In this document: positions 6,915 through 14,079 of the stretch, one piece after another
Position numbering within the stretch: the stretch's first letter is position 1
Layout of the letters: each line of letters starts with the position of its first letter
Assembly (NCBI GenBank): GCA_964619815.1
Contig: CAZUGK010000086.1
Span: 1-16,721, forward strand
Direction of reading: 5' to 3'
From: BRH-c25 sp964619815
GTDB taxonomy: Bacteria; Bacillota; Clostridia; Lutisporales; Lutisporaceae
Length of the DNA: 16,721 nt
The notes under the pieces: generated by a model
Databases searched by the model: none
Told to the model about the DNA's origin: nothing
What the model saw: only the letters and a program-made list of their open reading frames with translations
Made by a program: the position numbers and the translations under genes

Positions 6915-7905
6915 TTATTTAAGGAATTTGTCAACATTTTCAGAGGTAATGAGCTGGAACGGTACATCATATCTTTTGTCAACCTTTTCACCTGCAGCAA
7001 CTTTAACTGCAACGTCAACAGCTGTTGTTGCCTGGCCATTGGCATCCTGCAGCACAGTACCGGAAAGACGTCCTTCTTTTACAGCTTTCAGAGCATCCGG
7101 AATTGCGTCTGTTCCAATGATGATAATTTTCTTGTTTTGGGATTCAGCTGCCTGCAATGCGCCCATTGACATGTCGTCGTTTTCAGCAATAACAGCAGCC
7201 AGATCGCTGTATTTTCCAAGCCAATCCTCAGTGGTTGCCATTGCCTTGTCTCTGGACCAGCTGGCAGAAAGTGTAGCTACAGCTTCAATACCGCTGGATT
7301 TCAGTATTGTATTTTTAAGTCCTTCGTATCTTTTAATCTGAGCGCTCTGACCCATTTCACCTTCGAGTATGGCAATTTTGCCTTTGCCGCCGAGTTTATC
7401 GTTCACAAAGTTTCCCATGATTTCGCCGGCTTTGACATCATCAGAACCGACATATGAAACATAATCAGTACGGGTAGTTTCAGTATTGACTTCGATAACA
7501 GGAATCTTTGCTTCGGCAGCGAGGTCAAGAACTTGTGCCGATCCATCTGCGTCCTGCGGATTTAAAATAATAACGTTAACCTGCTTTGCAATCAAGTCTT
7601 CAGCCTGTGAAATCTGCTTTGCGGTATCAGCCTGTCCATCAAGTAAATACAATGTTGCGTCCGGATACTTTTCTGCTGCATAAGCTTTGATAGCTTCACC
7701 AANNNNNNNNNNGCTTGTTGGAATATGTGTCTGACATTGTTTTCATCAATACGCCTATTTTGTAGCCGCCTTGCGATGTTGATTTTTCAGTGGTGGCCTG
7801 GCCTGCTGCACCTGCTTGATTGCCAGACTCAGTTTTGTTTGCTGCACAGCCTGCGATGCTAAAGATCAGTGCTACCATCAAAACCAGGGAAATTACTTTT
7901 TTCAT
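6915..7905 (-). CDS. Sugar ABC transporter substrate-binding lipoprotein (RbsB-like), cut by an assembly gap
   Basis: The N-terminal piece (7905-7713) has a lipoprotein signal: MKKVISLVLM, a hydrophobic core, then IAGC with the lipidated Cys at 20. A Ser/Thr/Gly/Gln-rich linker follows, and then YKIGVLMKTMSDTYSNK. The C-terminal piece (7702-6915) continues GEAIKAYAAEKYPDATLYLL and carries the type-I periplasmic-binding fold (Peripla_BP_4): LNPQDADGS, VNTETTRTDYVSYVGSDD, AENDDMSMGALQAA, IIGTDAIPDALKAV, and QDANGQATTAVDVA near the end. The frames disagree only across the N10 run at 7703, so this is one gene of about 325 residues. The ribosome site (AGAGGAGG) is strong. The protein captures a sugar outside the membrane for the RbsC/RbsA-like partners encoded upstream. 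The operon suggests a ketohexose or a related polyol or hexose as ligand, but the sequence alone does not decide. Confidence 0.9.
7703..7712. other. Assembly gap (N10) inside the sugar-binding protein gene
   Basis: Ten Ns between TMSDTYSNK and GEAIKAYAAEKYPD. The frames do not match across it, so the stated length is a placeholder. Comparison with the family layout suggests very few residues are missing. Confidence 0.97.
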
Positions 7906-7946
7906 ATTATTTTTCCTCCTCTTTTTTATATCTACTTCTTTTATAT

Positions 7947-8885
7947 TTACTTCGATTTCTTTTTTGAAAAGATATCAAAGCAAACAGCGCCTAAAATGAT
8001 GAGCCCTTTAATGATTTGCTGATAATATGATGATACGTTCAAAAGATTCAATCCATTATTCAATGTACCGATGATCAATATACCGATCAAAGTTCCGCCA
8101 ATTGTTCCACTCCCTCCGGCCATGCTAGTACCGCCAATTACTGCTGCTGCTATTGCATCTGTTTCATATCCCATTCCAACCGCCGGCTGTCCTGAGTTTG
8201 TCCTGGAAGCAAGTACTATCCCAGAAATCCCGGCTAAAATACCACTCAGAATATAAACCTTGACCAGGACCCTGTTGACCATTACGCCGGAAGCCATCGC
8301 AGCTCTTGGGTTGCCGCCGGTTGCATAGATATGCCTTCCGAATTTCAGTTTTGAGAGAATAGTATGAGCAATCAGCAAAATCACTAAAAATATTATAATT
8401 GGTGCATATCCTTTTCCGATTACTCGAAAGCCCTCTGATGCCAGAGTATATGGCTTTCCGTTTGAATAAACATAGGCAAACCCCCTGGCAATTGTCATAC
8501 CTGCCAATGTTGCAACAAACGGCGGAACACCCGCATAGGCTACAAAGGCACCGTTCATCGCTCCAAACAAACCACAGATAATAATACCAGCCAGGACTGC
8601 AAAAACAACATTTTGGGGATTTGCCATCAGCAGGCTTCCGGTTACTACGCCGGAAACCGAAATCAATGACCCGACAGTCAAGTCTATACCGCCGGTCATG
8701 ATAACAAATGTCATTCCAATTGCTATGATTCCGTTTACAGCTACCTGTCTCAAAATGTTAATTGCATTTTCTGTTGTCCTGAATGTAGGTGATACCGTAA
8801 GAAGAATAGCCCATAGCACTATCAGTACAAGTAGTATTCCGTATTTTTTTAAAAAAGTCATTGTTGATGTATAACTGGTTTTCAT
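7947..8885 (-). CDS. Sugar ABC transporter permease (RbsC-like)
   Basis: The protein has 312 residues and about eight to ten hydrophobic helices, matching the BPD_transp_2 family (ribose/xylose/galactose-type importers). Characteristic stretches are MTGGIDLTVGSLISVSGVV (about 64-82), PPFVATLAGMTIARG and AAAVIGGTSMAGGSGTIGG followed by LIGILIIGTLNNGLNLL near the C-terminus. It forms the membrane channel, probably as a homodimer, with the double ATPase encoded 19 bases upstream and the binding protein encoded 41 bases downstream. The ATG is preceded by AAAGGGGG at a rather long spacing. The family is certain. The sugar is not shown by the permease and must be read from the operon. Confidence 0.93.
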   Translation of the reverse strand: MKTSYTSTMTFLKKYGILLVLIVLWAILLTVSPTFRTTENAINILRQVAVNGIIAIGMTFVIMTGGIDLTVGSLISVSGVVTGSLLMANPQNVVFAVLAGIIICGLFGAMNGAFVAYAGVPPFVATLAGMTIARGFAYVYSNGKPYTLASEGFRVIGKGYAPIIIFLVILLIAHTILSKLKFGRHIYATGGNPRAAMASGVMVNRVLVKVYILSGILAGISGIVLASRTNSGQPAVGMGYETDAIAAAVIGGTSMAGGSGTIGGTLIGILIIGTLNNGLNLLNVSSYYQQIIKGLIILGAVCFDIFSKKKSK

Positions 8886-8904
8886 ATGTGTTTCAAATCC
8901 CCCT

Positions 8905-10407
8905 TTATATTTCTTTCAATGCACTTTTCAGCAAATTGGTTTGAGTTACCTTACCTGATAGTATATCTTCTCTTAAATACTCTCCCGTGATGCATCCTTT
9001 AGATACGACGAGGATTCGATCACTCATACCAATGACTTCAGGCAATTCGGAGGAAATTAGAATGATTGCCATACCTTGTCTTGCCAATTCAACCACGATT
9101 TTGTATATTTCATACTTGGCACCAACGTCAATTCCTCTGGTGGGTTCGTCAAGAATCAGTACCTTTGGTTTTGACAGGAGCCATTTGGCAATGACGACCT
9201 TTTGCTGGTTTCCGCCGCTTAAAGATCCGGTAGCCACTTTGCTGCTGGAACATTTGATTCCCAGCGTTTTTATATATTCCTTTACATGCTGATTCTCTTT
9301 TTTATTGTTGATAAACAAGCCTTTGAAAAGCCTTTTCAGATTAGGAAGCGTAATATTCTCTTTGATAGACCTGCATAAAACCAGTCCGTAGAGTTTACGG
9401 TCTTCGCTGACCATAACTACACCGTGGTTAATTGCATCCCTTGGCCATTTCACCTTGATTTTTTTCCCACCCAGGTATCTTTCTCCACTTTCCGGTTCGC
9501 TCAAGCCGAATATAGCGTTCATTATTTCACTTCGTCCTGCACCTACCAGCCCCGAGAAACCAAGAATTTCACCGGCCCTGACATCAAAACTCACATCCTT
9601 GAACTGGTCACCCATTGAAAAGTCTTTGATGGAGAGCACGATATCCCCCATGGGAACTTCTTCCTTGGGATAAATATTATCCAGAGTCCGTCCCACCATC
9701 ATTTCTACCAGCTCATTCTGTGTTACATTCTCAGCAGAAACTGTCTTGATGTATTCTCCGTCACGAAGGACCGTAATTCTATCGGAAAGATTCAACACTT
9801 CTTCCAGACGATGAGAAATATATATGATTGAAACATCTTTCGCGGTTAATTCCTTTATCAGTGAGAAAAGCTTCCGGGATTCTTCATCTGACAAGGATGA
9901 TGTGGGTTCGTCCATAATAATTATGTCAGCGTTTTTTCGTACCGCTTTAATAATCTCCAGCATCTGAATCTGGGCAATGGGAAGCTTTCCAACTTTTGTT
10001 CTTGGATGATAGTCTATCCTGTATTCCTTCAATATAGCCTCAGTCTGCCTATCCATTTCCTTGTCATTCAGTACACTGCCACTCATAATTTCCTGTCCAA
10101 GAAAAATATTTTCAGAAATCGTCATATTTGGCAGCGGCGCCAGCTCCTGGTGTATCATAGCAATACCGTACTTTTGCGAATCCGCTACGGAACGGGGTTT
10201 AATTACTTCACCGTTATGCAGAACCTCACCCTGGTCAGGGATATACTCTCCGGTAATCAGTTTCATTAGCGTCGATTTGCCTGCGCCGTTTTCTCCGACA
10301 AGAGCATGAACCTCACCAGGAGTGATCTGCATACTAACACCCTTTACGGCATAAACCCCAGGGAAACTCTTTTGTAAGTTTCTAACTTCCAAACGATAAT
10401 TAGCCAA
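8905..10407 (-). CDS. Sugar ABC transporter ATPase with two nucleotide-binding domains (RbsA-like)
   Basis: The protein has 500 residues, typical of RbsA/XylG/MglA. The first domain has Walker A GENGAGKS (38-45), Q-loop HQEL (86-89), a degenerate signature KLPIAQIQMLEI (141-152) and Walker B IIIMDEPTSS (162-171). The second has the degenerate Walker A GLVGAGRSE (286-294), as is usual in this subfamily, a full signature LSGGNQQK (396-403) and Walker B VLILDEPTRG (416-425). It powers import through the RbsC-like permease. The start is TTG at 10407, chosen because GAGGGGGAAG lies just upstream and overlaps the stop codon of the kinase gene. This implies translational coupling. The substrate is not decided by the ATPase. 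Confidence 0.94.
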   Translation of the reverse strand: MANYRLEVRNLQKSFPGVYAVKGVSMQITPGEVHALVGENGAGKSTLMKLITGEYIPDQGEVLHNGEVIKPRSVADSQKYGIAMIHQELAPLPNMTISENIFLGQEIMSGSVLNDKEMDRQTEAILKEYRIDYHPRTKVGKLPIAQIQMLEIIKAVRKNADIIIMDEPTSSLSDEESRKLFSLIKELTAKDVSIIYISHRLEEVLNLSDRITVLRDGEYIKTVSAENVTQNELVEMMVGRTLDNIYPKEEVPMGDIVLSIKDFSMGDQFKDVSFDVRAGEILGFSGLVGAGRSEIMNAIFGLSEPESGERYLGGKKIKVKWPRDAINHGVVMVSEDRKLYGLVLCRSIKENITLPNLKRLFKGLFINNKKENQHVKEYIKTLGIKCSSSKVATGSLSGGNQQKVVIAKWLLSKPKVLILDEPTRGIDVGAKYEIYKIVVELARQGMAIILISSELPEVIGMSDRILVVSKGCITGEYLREDILSGKVTQTNLLKSALKEI

Positions 10408-10419
10408 AAAACTTCCCCC

Positions 10420-11361
10420 TCAATCTTCATAATCATGAATCATTTGATTGACTGTTTGTACTGAGATATTTCCTTCCATGGGTCCAAATGCAGCAGTATT
10501 CAGCGCCCCGGCTGCAGCAGCCATACTTGCAGCTGTTACAAGGTCCTTGCCTTCAAGTAATCCACAAATGAATGCAGCATCAAAGCTATCCCCGGCACCG
10601 GTAGAATCTACAACTTCAACCGGATAGACTCCTTTTTTGAAGCTTTGGGTTCTCGTATATACCGAACAGCCTTTTGAGCCGTTCTTTAACACAATAATCT
10701 CCATCTCTGGATTCTCAAAACACTTTTCGATTGCCTCTTCGACGGTACACTTTTGTGTGACCAGGAGAAGCTCTTCAACACCTGGAAGGAATACATTCGT
10801 ATTTCTCATTATCTCCTGCACGGTTTCAAAGACAGAGGCATCCTTCAGGAGCTCTTTCCTGATATTGGGATCAAAGGATACTTTTGCGTTAAGCTTTTTT
10901 GCTATTTTCATCGTTTTGACAATCTCTGCAGCAAATGAAGCCTTGGCCATGAGCGAGCAGCCCATGATATGAAAGAACTTGATTCCCGTTAGGTCTTTTT
11001 CCTCTGGCGCTTTGGCGTCAACCGCCGGAGTATTTCCCATATGAAAAATGAACTTCCTCGAACCGTCGGAAAAATAAGTAACAAATGCAACACCGGTGGC
11101 AAATGTATCACCGACGATCACTTTGGAGCAATCAACGCCGTCTTTTTCAAGCCTGTCCAGCAAGCAATCCCCAAAATCATCATTACCGACTCCGCCAATT
11201 ATTGCTGAACTGTGTCCCAGCCTGGCAACGGTATCAATGAAGATTGCAGGTGCACCACTAGGGAACGGTCCTTTAAACAAACCCGCTTCATACAAACTGA
11301 CATCTACCTCTGTTCGCATGATTTCAACAATCATTTCTCCCATGGTCCATACTTCTGACAT
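10420..11361 (-). CDS. PfkB-family sugar kinase, probable ketohexose (tagatose/fructose) kinase
   Basis: The protein has 313 residues from the chosen start and belongs to the ribokinase/PfkB fold. It has the N-terminal substrate region (FPSGAPAIFIDTVARLG), the first PfkB signature GGVGNDDFG (56-64), SFDPNIR in the core, and the second signature DSTGAGDSF (252-260) with the anion-hole glycines and catalytic Asp258. I place the start at ATG 11361, where AGAGGG sits 8 bases upstream and TAAaATG joins it to the epimerase gene. An in-frame ATG 7 codons earlier would overlap that gene and lacks a site. PF00294 kinases next to PF08013 proteins in ABC-sugar operons include characterised tagatose kinases, so phosphorylation of a ketohexose at C6 is likely. 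A fructose, allulose or 2-keto-3-deoxygluconate kinase cannot be excluded. Confidence 0.9.
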   Translation of the reverse strand: MSEVWTMGEMIVEIMRTEVDVSLYEAGLFKGPFPSGAPAIFIDTVARLGHSSAIIGGVGNDDFGDCLLDRLEKDGVDCSKVIVGDTFATGVAFVTYFSDGSRKFIFHMGNTPAVDAKAPEEKDLTGIKFFHIMGCSLMAKASFAAEIVKTMKIAKKLNAKVSFDPNIRKELLKDASVFETVQEIMRNTNVFLPGVEELLLVTQKCTVEEAIEKCFENPEMEIIVLKNGSKGCSVYTRTQSFKKGVYPVEVVDSTGAGDSFDAAFICGLLEGKDLVTAASMAAAAGALNTAAFGPMEGNISVQTVNQMIHDYED

Positions 11362-11362
11362 T

Positions 11363-12238
11363 TTAGCTTTCCCTCTTTTCAAACTGAGATCTCAATAATC
11401 TAAGTGAAGACGCAATTTTGCGGTCCATCTCCTCCACGCTTGCACCTTCGCTTAAATCACGCCAGACTTTTATATCCTTTCCGACTTGTCCTCCCTGGTA
11501 ATAGAATGGTTCCATGACTACACCCCGGTCAAACCCAATGTCTCTCAAAGCCTTTCCGATTTCACTCCAGGGCAGTGATCCCTCGCCAGGAAGCTTTCTA
11601 TTCCCTTCGCCGACATGGAGGTGCCCGAGCTTATCCCCTGCAAAACGGATCGCATCGGGGATGTTATCTTCTTCAATATTCATATGGAAGGTATCCAGAA
11701 GGATTTTTACATTTTTATTGTCAACTTCTTTACAGAAATCGATGCCTTCTTTGCATGTGTTCATAATATGTGTTTCGAAACGGTTTACCACCTCAAGGCA
11801 CATTTCAATATTGTAAAATTCTGCGACTCTGCCAAGTTGCTTTACACTTTCAACACCCCTTGCCCATATTGCGGGTTTATCCAGATCCGAAAAATCATTC
11901 GGCCAATAAGTGTACTGGACACCGACCAAAGTCCTTGAATCCAGTTTATCCATAGCTTTCATGATATCTGACAGAAATTCGATTCCTGCCTTCCGGATTT
12001 CCGGGTCGGCAGCTGCAACATCCTTGTCTTTAGCCGGACCTATGTTGCTTGTAATAGTCAGACCTAGTTCTTTTGACAGAGCCTTCAAACTGGCTAAATC
12101 ATTATCGGACATATATATAAGATGCCCAGCCCCAACTTCCAGTATGTCAAATCCAAGATCTGCAACTTTTCTTGCGGTCTGGAAATAATCACAAGTCCAT
12201 TCATTGCCCCAATATGAGTAGAGAGTACCAAATTTCAT
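11363..12238 (-). CDS. Ketose 3-epimerase (D-allulose/D-tagatose 3-epimerase family)
   Basis: The protein has 291 residues and an AP-endonuclease-2-type TIM barrel (PF01261). Metal-binding and catalytic residues of D-tagatose/D-psicose 3-epimerases are all visible: Glu149 in CLEVVNRFE, Asp182 in LLDTFHMNIEED, His208 and Arg214 in HLHVGEGNRKLPG, and Glu243 in VVMEPF. The start MKFGTLYSYWGNEW and the VWRDLSEGA segment are also family-typical. From memory, the sequence closely follows the clostridial D-psicose 3-epimerases. These enzymes interconvert fructose/allulose and tagatose/sorbose with Mn2+ or Co2+. It is the first gene of the operon. The ATG has AAAGGCGG 7-8 bases upstream. Which ketose is physiological is inferred only from the operon. 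Confidence 0.92.
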   Translation of the reverse strand: MKFGTLYSYWGNEWTCDYFQTARKVADLGFDILEVGAGHLIYMSDNDLASLKALSKELGLTITSNIGPAKDKDVAAADPEIRKAGIEFLSDIMKAMDKLDSRTLVGVQYTYWPNDFSDLDKPAIWARGVESVKQLGRVAEFYNIEMCLEVVNRFETHIMNTCKEGIDFCKEVDNKNVKILLDTFHMNIEEDNIPDAIRFAGDKLGHLHVGEGNRKLPGEGSLPWSEIGKALRDIGFDRGVVMEPFYYQGGQVGKDIKVWRDLSEGASVEEMDRKIASSLRLLRSQFEKRES

Positions 12239-12384
12239 TTTGTAACCGCCTTTCCTGGTTAATTTTCACTTTGATATATTCCGTAATATTTTAAAGACGC
12301 TCATAAAATAAAGCCTGAACCTTACAATAACCTGCTAACTTAGCTTTATCAATGTAATCAAAAAAATAATGCTTACATTCGGAA

Positions 12385-12403
12385 TTGTGTTCGAGCTTAT
12401 TTT
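12385..12403 (-). promoter_or_regulatory. Operator-like direct repeat, proximal copy (start-site region of sugar operon)
   Basis: TTGTGTTCGAGCTTATTTT matches 12457-12475 at 16 of 19 positions, exactly 72 bases away (about seven helical turns). The shared pattern is TTrTGTwCGAGCTyATTTT. It covers about +1 to +20 of the predicted operon transcript, where a repressor would block initiation. Confidence 0.5.
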
Positions 12404-12411
12404 ATAGCAAC

Positions 12412-12440
12412 ATTATAGCACAGCATTTCTCAGTCTACAA
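12412..12440 (-). promoter_or_regulatory. Promoter of the sugar operon
   Basis: On the minus strand a perfect TATAAT (12417-12412) has TG one base ahead (extended -10, TGCTATAAT). It lies 17 bases from TTGTAG (12440-12435), a weak -35. The predicted start is near 12405, giving a leader of about 165 bases. Confidence 0.6.
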
Positions 12441-12456
12441 TGGTTTAATAAAAAAT

Positions 12457-12475
12457 TTATGTACGAGCTCATTTT
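12457..12475 (-). promoter_or_regulatory. Operator-like direct repeat, distal copy (upstream of operon promoter)
   Basis: TTATGTACGAGCTCATTTT, the partner of 12385-12403, lies about 50-70 bases upstream of the predicted start of the sugar operon and in the same orientation as the proximal copy. Two sites in phase on either side of a promoter suit a looping or cooperative LacI-family regulator. Confidence 0.5.
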
Positions 12476-12575
12476 TCCTGTAATAAGCATTAACTGTTGA
12501 TTTTATTAGTTTTTACTAAATTATGATATTGCAAATGCAAATATTTCCTTAGTATTTGTGCACGTATATATTATT

Positions 12576-12604
12576 TTGACACATGCATGTTCTTATGCTA
12601 TAAT
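12576..12604 (+). promoter_or_regulatory. Promoter of the LacI-type regulator
   Basis: TTGACA (12576-12581), a 17-base spacer and TATAAT (12599-12604) match the sigma-A consensus perfectly, with TG one base before the -10 box. The spacer begins within the perfect palindrome ACATGCATGT (12581-12590), a possible autoregulatory site. The predicted start is near 12611, giving a leader of about 67 bases. Confidence 0.85.
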
Positions 12605-12677
12605 TTATTTATAATTGTGTTAATTAGTTATTATATCCATTCACATAAAATGCTGCAAAAAGTAGCGGAGGTGTCTC

Positions 12678-13703
12678 GTGGCTGTAACAATAAAACAAAT
12701 TGCCGAGCTAGCCAATGTCTCCCGCGGTACAGTGGACAAAGTGTTAAATAATAGGCCCGGCGTCAAAACTGCAACAAAAAATAAGATCCTCAAAATAGTC
12801 GAGGAATTGGATTACAAGCCGAATTATCTTGGCAAAGCACTCGTTCAGATTAAAGATAAACTTAAAATTGGGGTCATTTTGACACCTGAGTATAATCCTT
12901 TCGTTCATGAAATCATTCATGGTATAAAAAGGGCACAGGAAGAATTTGAACCTTTTGGTTTGGAAATCTCAACAAAAATGCTGAGCACTCTCGAGCCTGC
13001 TGAGCAAATAGGTATTTTGAACTACTTTGAAAATGAGAAATATGCAGGTATTGCGGTATTCCCTCTTAATGACGAGCAAGTTATTCAAAAAATCAACCAG
13101 CTCAGCAGCAACGGAACCGCAATTATTACATTCAACTCACAAATTGAGGAAATCAATGATATATGCTTTATAGGACAAGACCATTATAAAGGCGGGCGCA
13201 CTGCTGCAGGACTCTTGAACAAGCTTCTTCCGGGCGGAGGCGATATAGGCGTAATCATCAGCTCCAAAAATCTCTCCTGCCATCAGGATCGGCTTCGAGG
13301 TTTCACAGACAAGATTCATGAGGCTTATCCAGAATTAAACATAGTTGAAATCAATGAAAATCAGGACAGAAAAGAAGATGCCTTCAAGATCATGCTTAAA
13401 TATTTGAACATATATCAGAAATTGAGCGGCGTTTACATCACTGGAGGCGGCGTGGCCGGTATTGGAAATGCACTCAGCATTACAGAAAAAATCGGGACTG
13501 TCAAGGTTATCTGCCATGACTTAACACCCGATTCAATTGAACTGTTGAAATCCAAGGCTGTAGATTTTGCAATTGCTCAAAACCCGGAGCTGCAGGGCTA
13601 TCTATTGATTAAGGCCATTTTTGAGTATCTGGTTAAAAGGCAGAAACCGTTATTGAAAAAAGTTGAAATCCCAATAGATATCGAAACGGAAGACACAATT
13701 TAG
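12678..13703 (+). CDS. LacI-family transcriptional regulator of the sugar operon
   Basis: The protein has 341 residues. Residues 4-49 are the LacI DNA-binding domain (TIKQIAELANVSRGTVDKVL, then GVKTATKNKILKIVEELDYKPN). A type-I periplasmic-binding-like sensor domain (Peripla_BP_4 type) follows, with LKIGVILTPEYNPF, NSSNGTAIITFNS-like strands, CFIGQDHYKGGRTAAGLL (about 163-180) and VYITGGGVAGIGNAL (about 251-265). The start is GTG at 12678, five bases after GGAGGTG. It is divergent from the ketohexose operon and shares its control region, so it most likely binds that operon's sugar or sugar phosphate and controls both promoters. The inducer is unknown. Its last ~95 codons are duplicated, at about 91% DNA identity, in a truncated copy at 15126-15434. 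Confidence 0.92.
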   Translation: MAVTIKQIAELANVSRGTVDKVLNNRPGVKTATKNKILKIVEELDYKPNYLGKALVQIKDKLKIGVILTPEYNPFVHEIIHGIKRAQEEFEPFGLEISTKMLSTLEPAEQIGILNYFENEKYAGIAVFPLNDEQVIQKINQLSSNGTAIITFNSQIEEINDICFIGQDHYKGGRTAAGLLNKLLPGGGDIGVIISSKNLSCHQDRLRGFTDKIHEAYPELNIVEINENQDRKEDAFKIMLKYLNIYQKLSGVYITGGGVAGIGNALSITEKIGTVKVICHDLTPDSIELLKSKAVDFAIAQNPELQGYLLIKAIFEYLVKRQKPLLKKVEIPIDIETEDTI

Positions 13704-13710
13704 TTTATAA

Positions 13711-13742
13711 AATAAAGGTAGGATAATTTTCCTACCTTTATT
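13711..13742 (+). terminator. Terminator of the LacI-type regulator
   Basis: AATAAAGGTAGG (13711-13722) and CCTACCTTTATT (13731-13742) form a perfect 12-bp stem with an 8-base loop, starting 7 bases after the stop codon. The U-rich end of the 3' arm suits Rho-independent termination, and the A-rich 5' arm could act in the other direction too. Confidence 0.8.
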
Positions 13743-13832
13743 TGTGAGCCTCACTATTTATTTGCACCGGATGTAATGGTACCAGGTACAGGACATATTG
13801 TTGCAAAAATTATGCGTTTATACAAAACAAAA

Positions 13833-13861
13833 GATAGGCATCGTTGATTCAAATACCTATC
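13833..13861 (-). terminator. Probable terminator of the DedA gene, copy of the 5392 hairpin
   Basis: On the minus strand GATAGG and CCTATC form a 6-bp stem around a 17-base loop, followed by TTTTGTTTTG. It sits about 220 bases past the DedA stop. The stem, the ATTCAA in the loop and the flanks resemble the sugar-operon terminator at 5392-5419, so both may be copies of a dispersed repeat. Confidence 0.45.
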
Positions 13862-14079
13862 CTTTATAAATATACTAGTATATTCAATCATCTACAGAAT
13901 ATCCAGGTTTGCTGGGATTCTTGCATCATACTCCAAAAAGCTTGCATATTAGTCCTATGAGCTTATAATACAACTTAATCTAAGATTAATAAGTCAATTC
14001 TATCCACATAATATTAATAAACAGGTTGATAGCCTGACGCATAACCACATCCGACACTGATGGATACCTGTCTTACTCT

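Larger units (their letters stand above)
12239..12677. other. Divergent control region between sugar operon and lacI-type regulator
   Basis: This 439-base AT-rich region contains both divergent promoters, two operator-like direct repeats around the operon promoter, and a leader of about 165 bases before the epimerase gene. In the leader are two small symmetric sites: GCTAACTTAGC at 12334-12344, and AATGTAA (12351-12357) facing TTACATT (12373-12379). Further right are TTGCAAATGCAA (12529-12540) and ACATGCATGT (12581-12590), both near or in the regulator's promoter. No gene or riboswitch was recognised. Confidence 0.7.
13704..14079. other. Intergenic stretch between lacI-type and DedA genes
   Basis: This contains the regulator's terminator, a GGTACCAGGTAC-like word near 13779, and the hairpin at 13833-13861. 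From about 13870 to 14079 it is AT-rich DNA in which I see no gene, RNA or clear repeat. Confidence 0.6.

Noticed and set aside
6915..7652. Separate short binding-protein gene starting at 7652
   Set aside because: The same frame is open upstream to the N10 run and joins logically to the lipoprotein N-terminus that ends at 7713.
12241..12255. Possible catabolite-repression (cre) site TGTAACCGCCTTTCC
   Set aside because: It fits only the left half of the cre consensus and overlaps the ribosome site of the epimerase gene, which explains the conserved bases.
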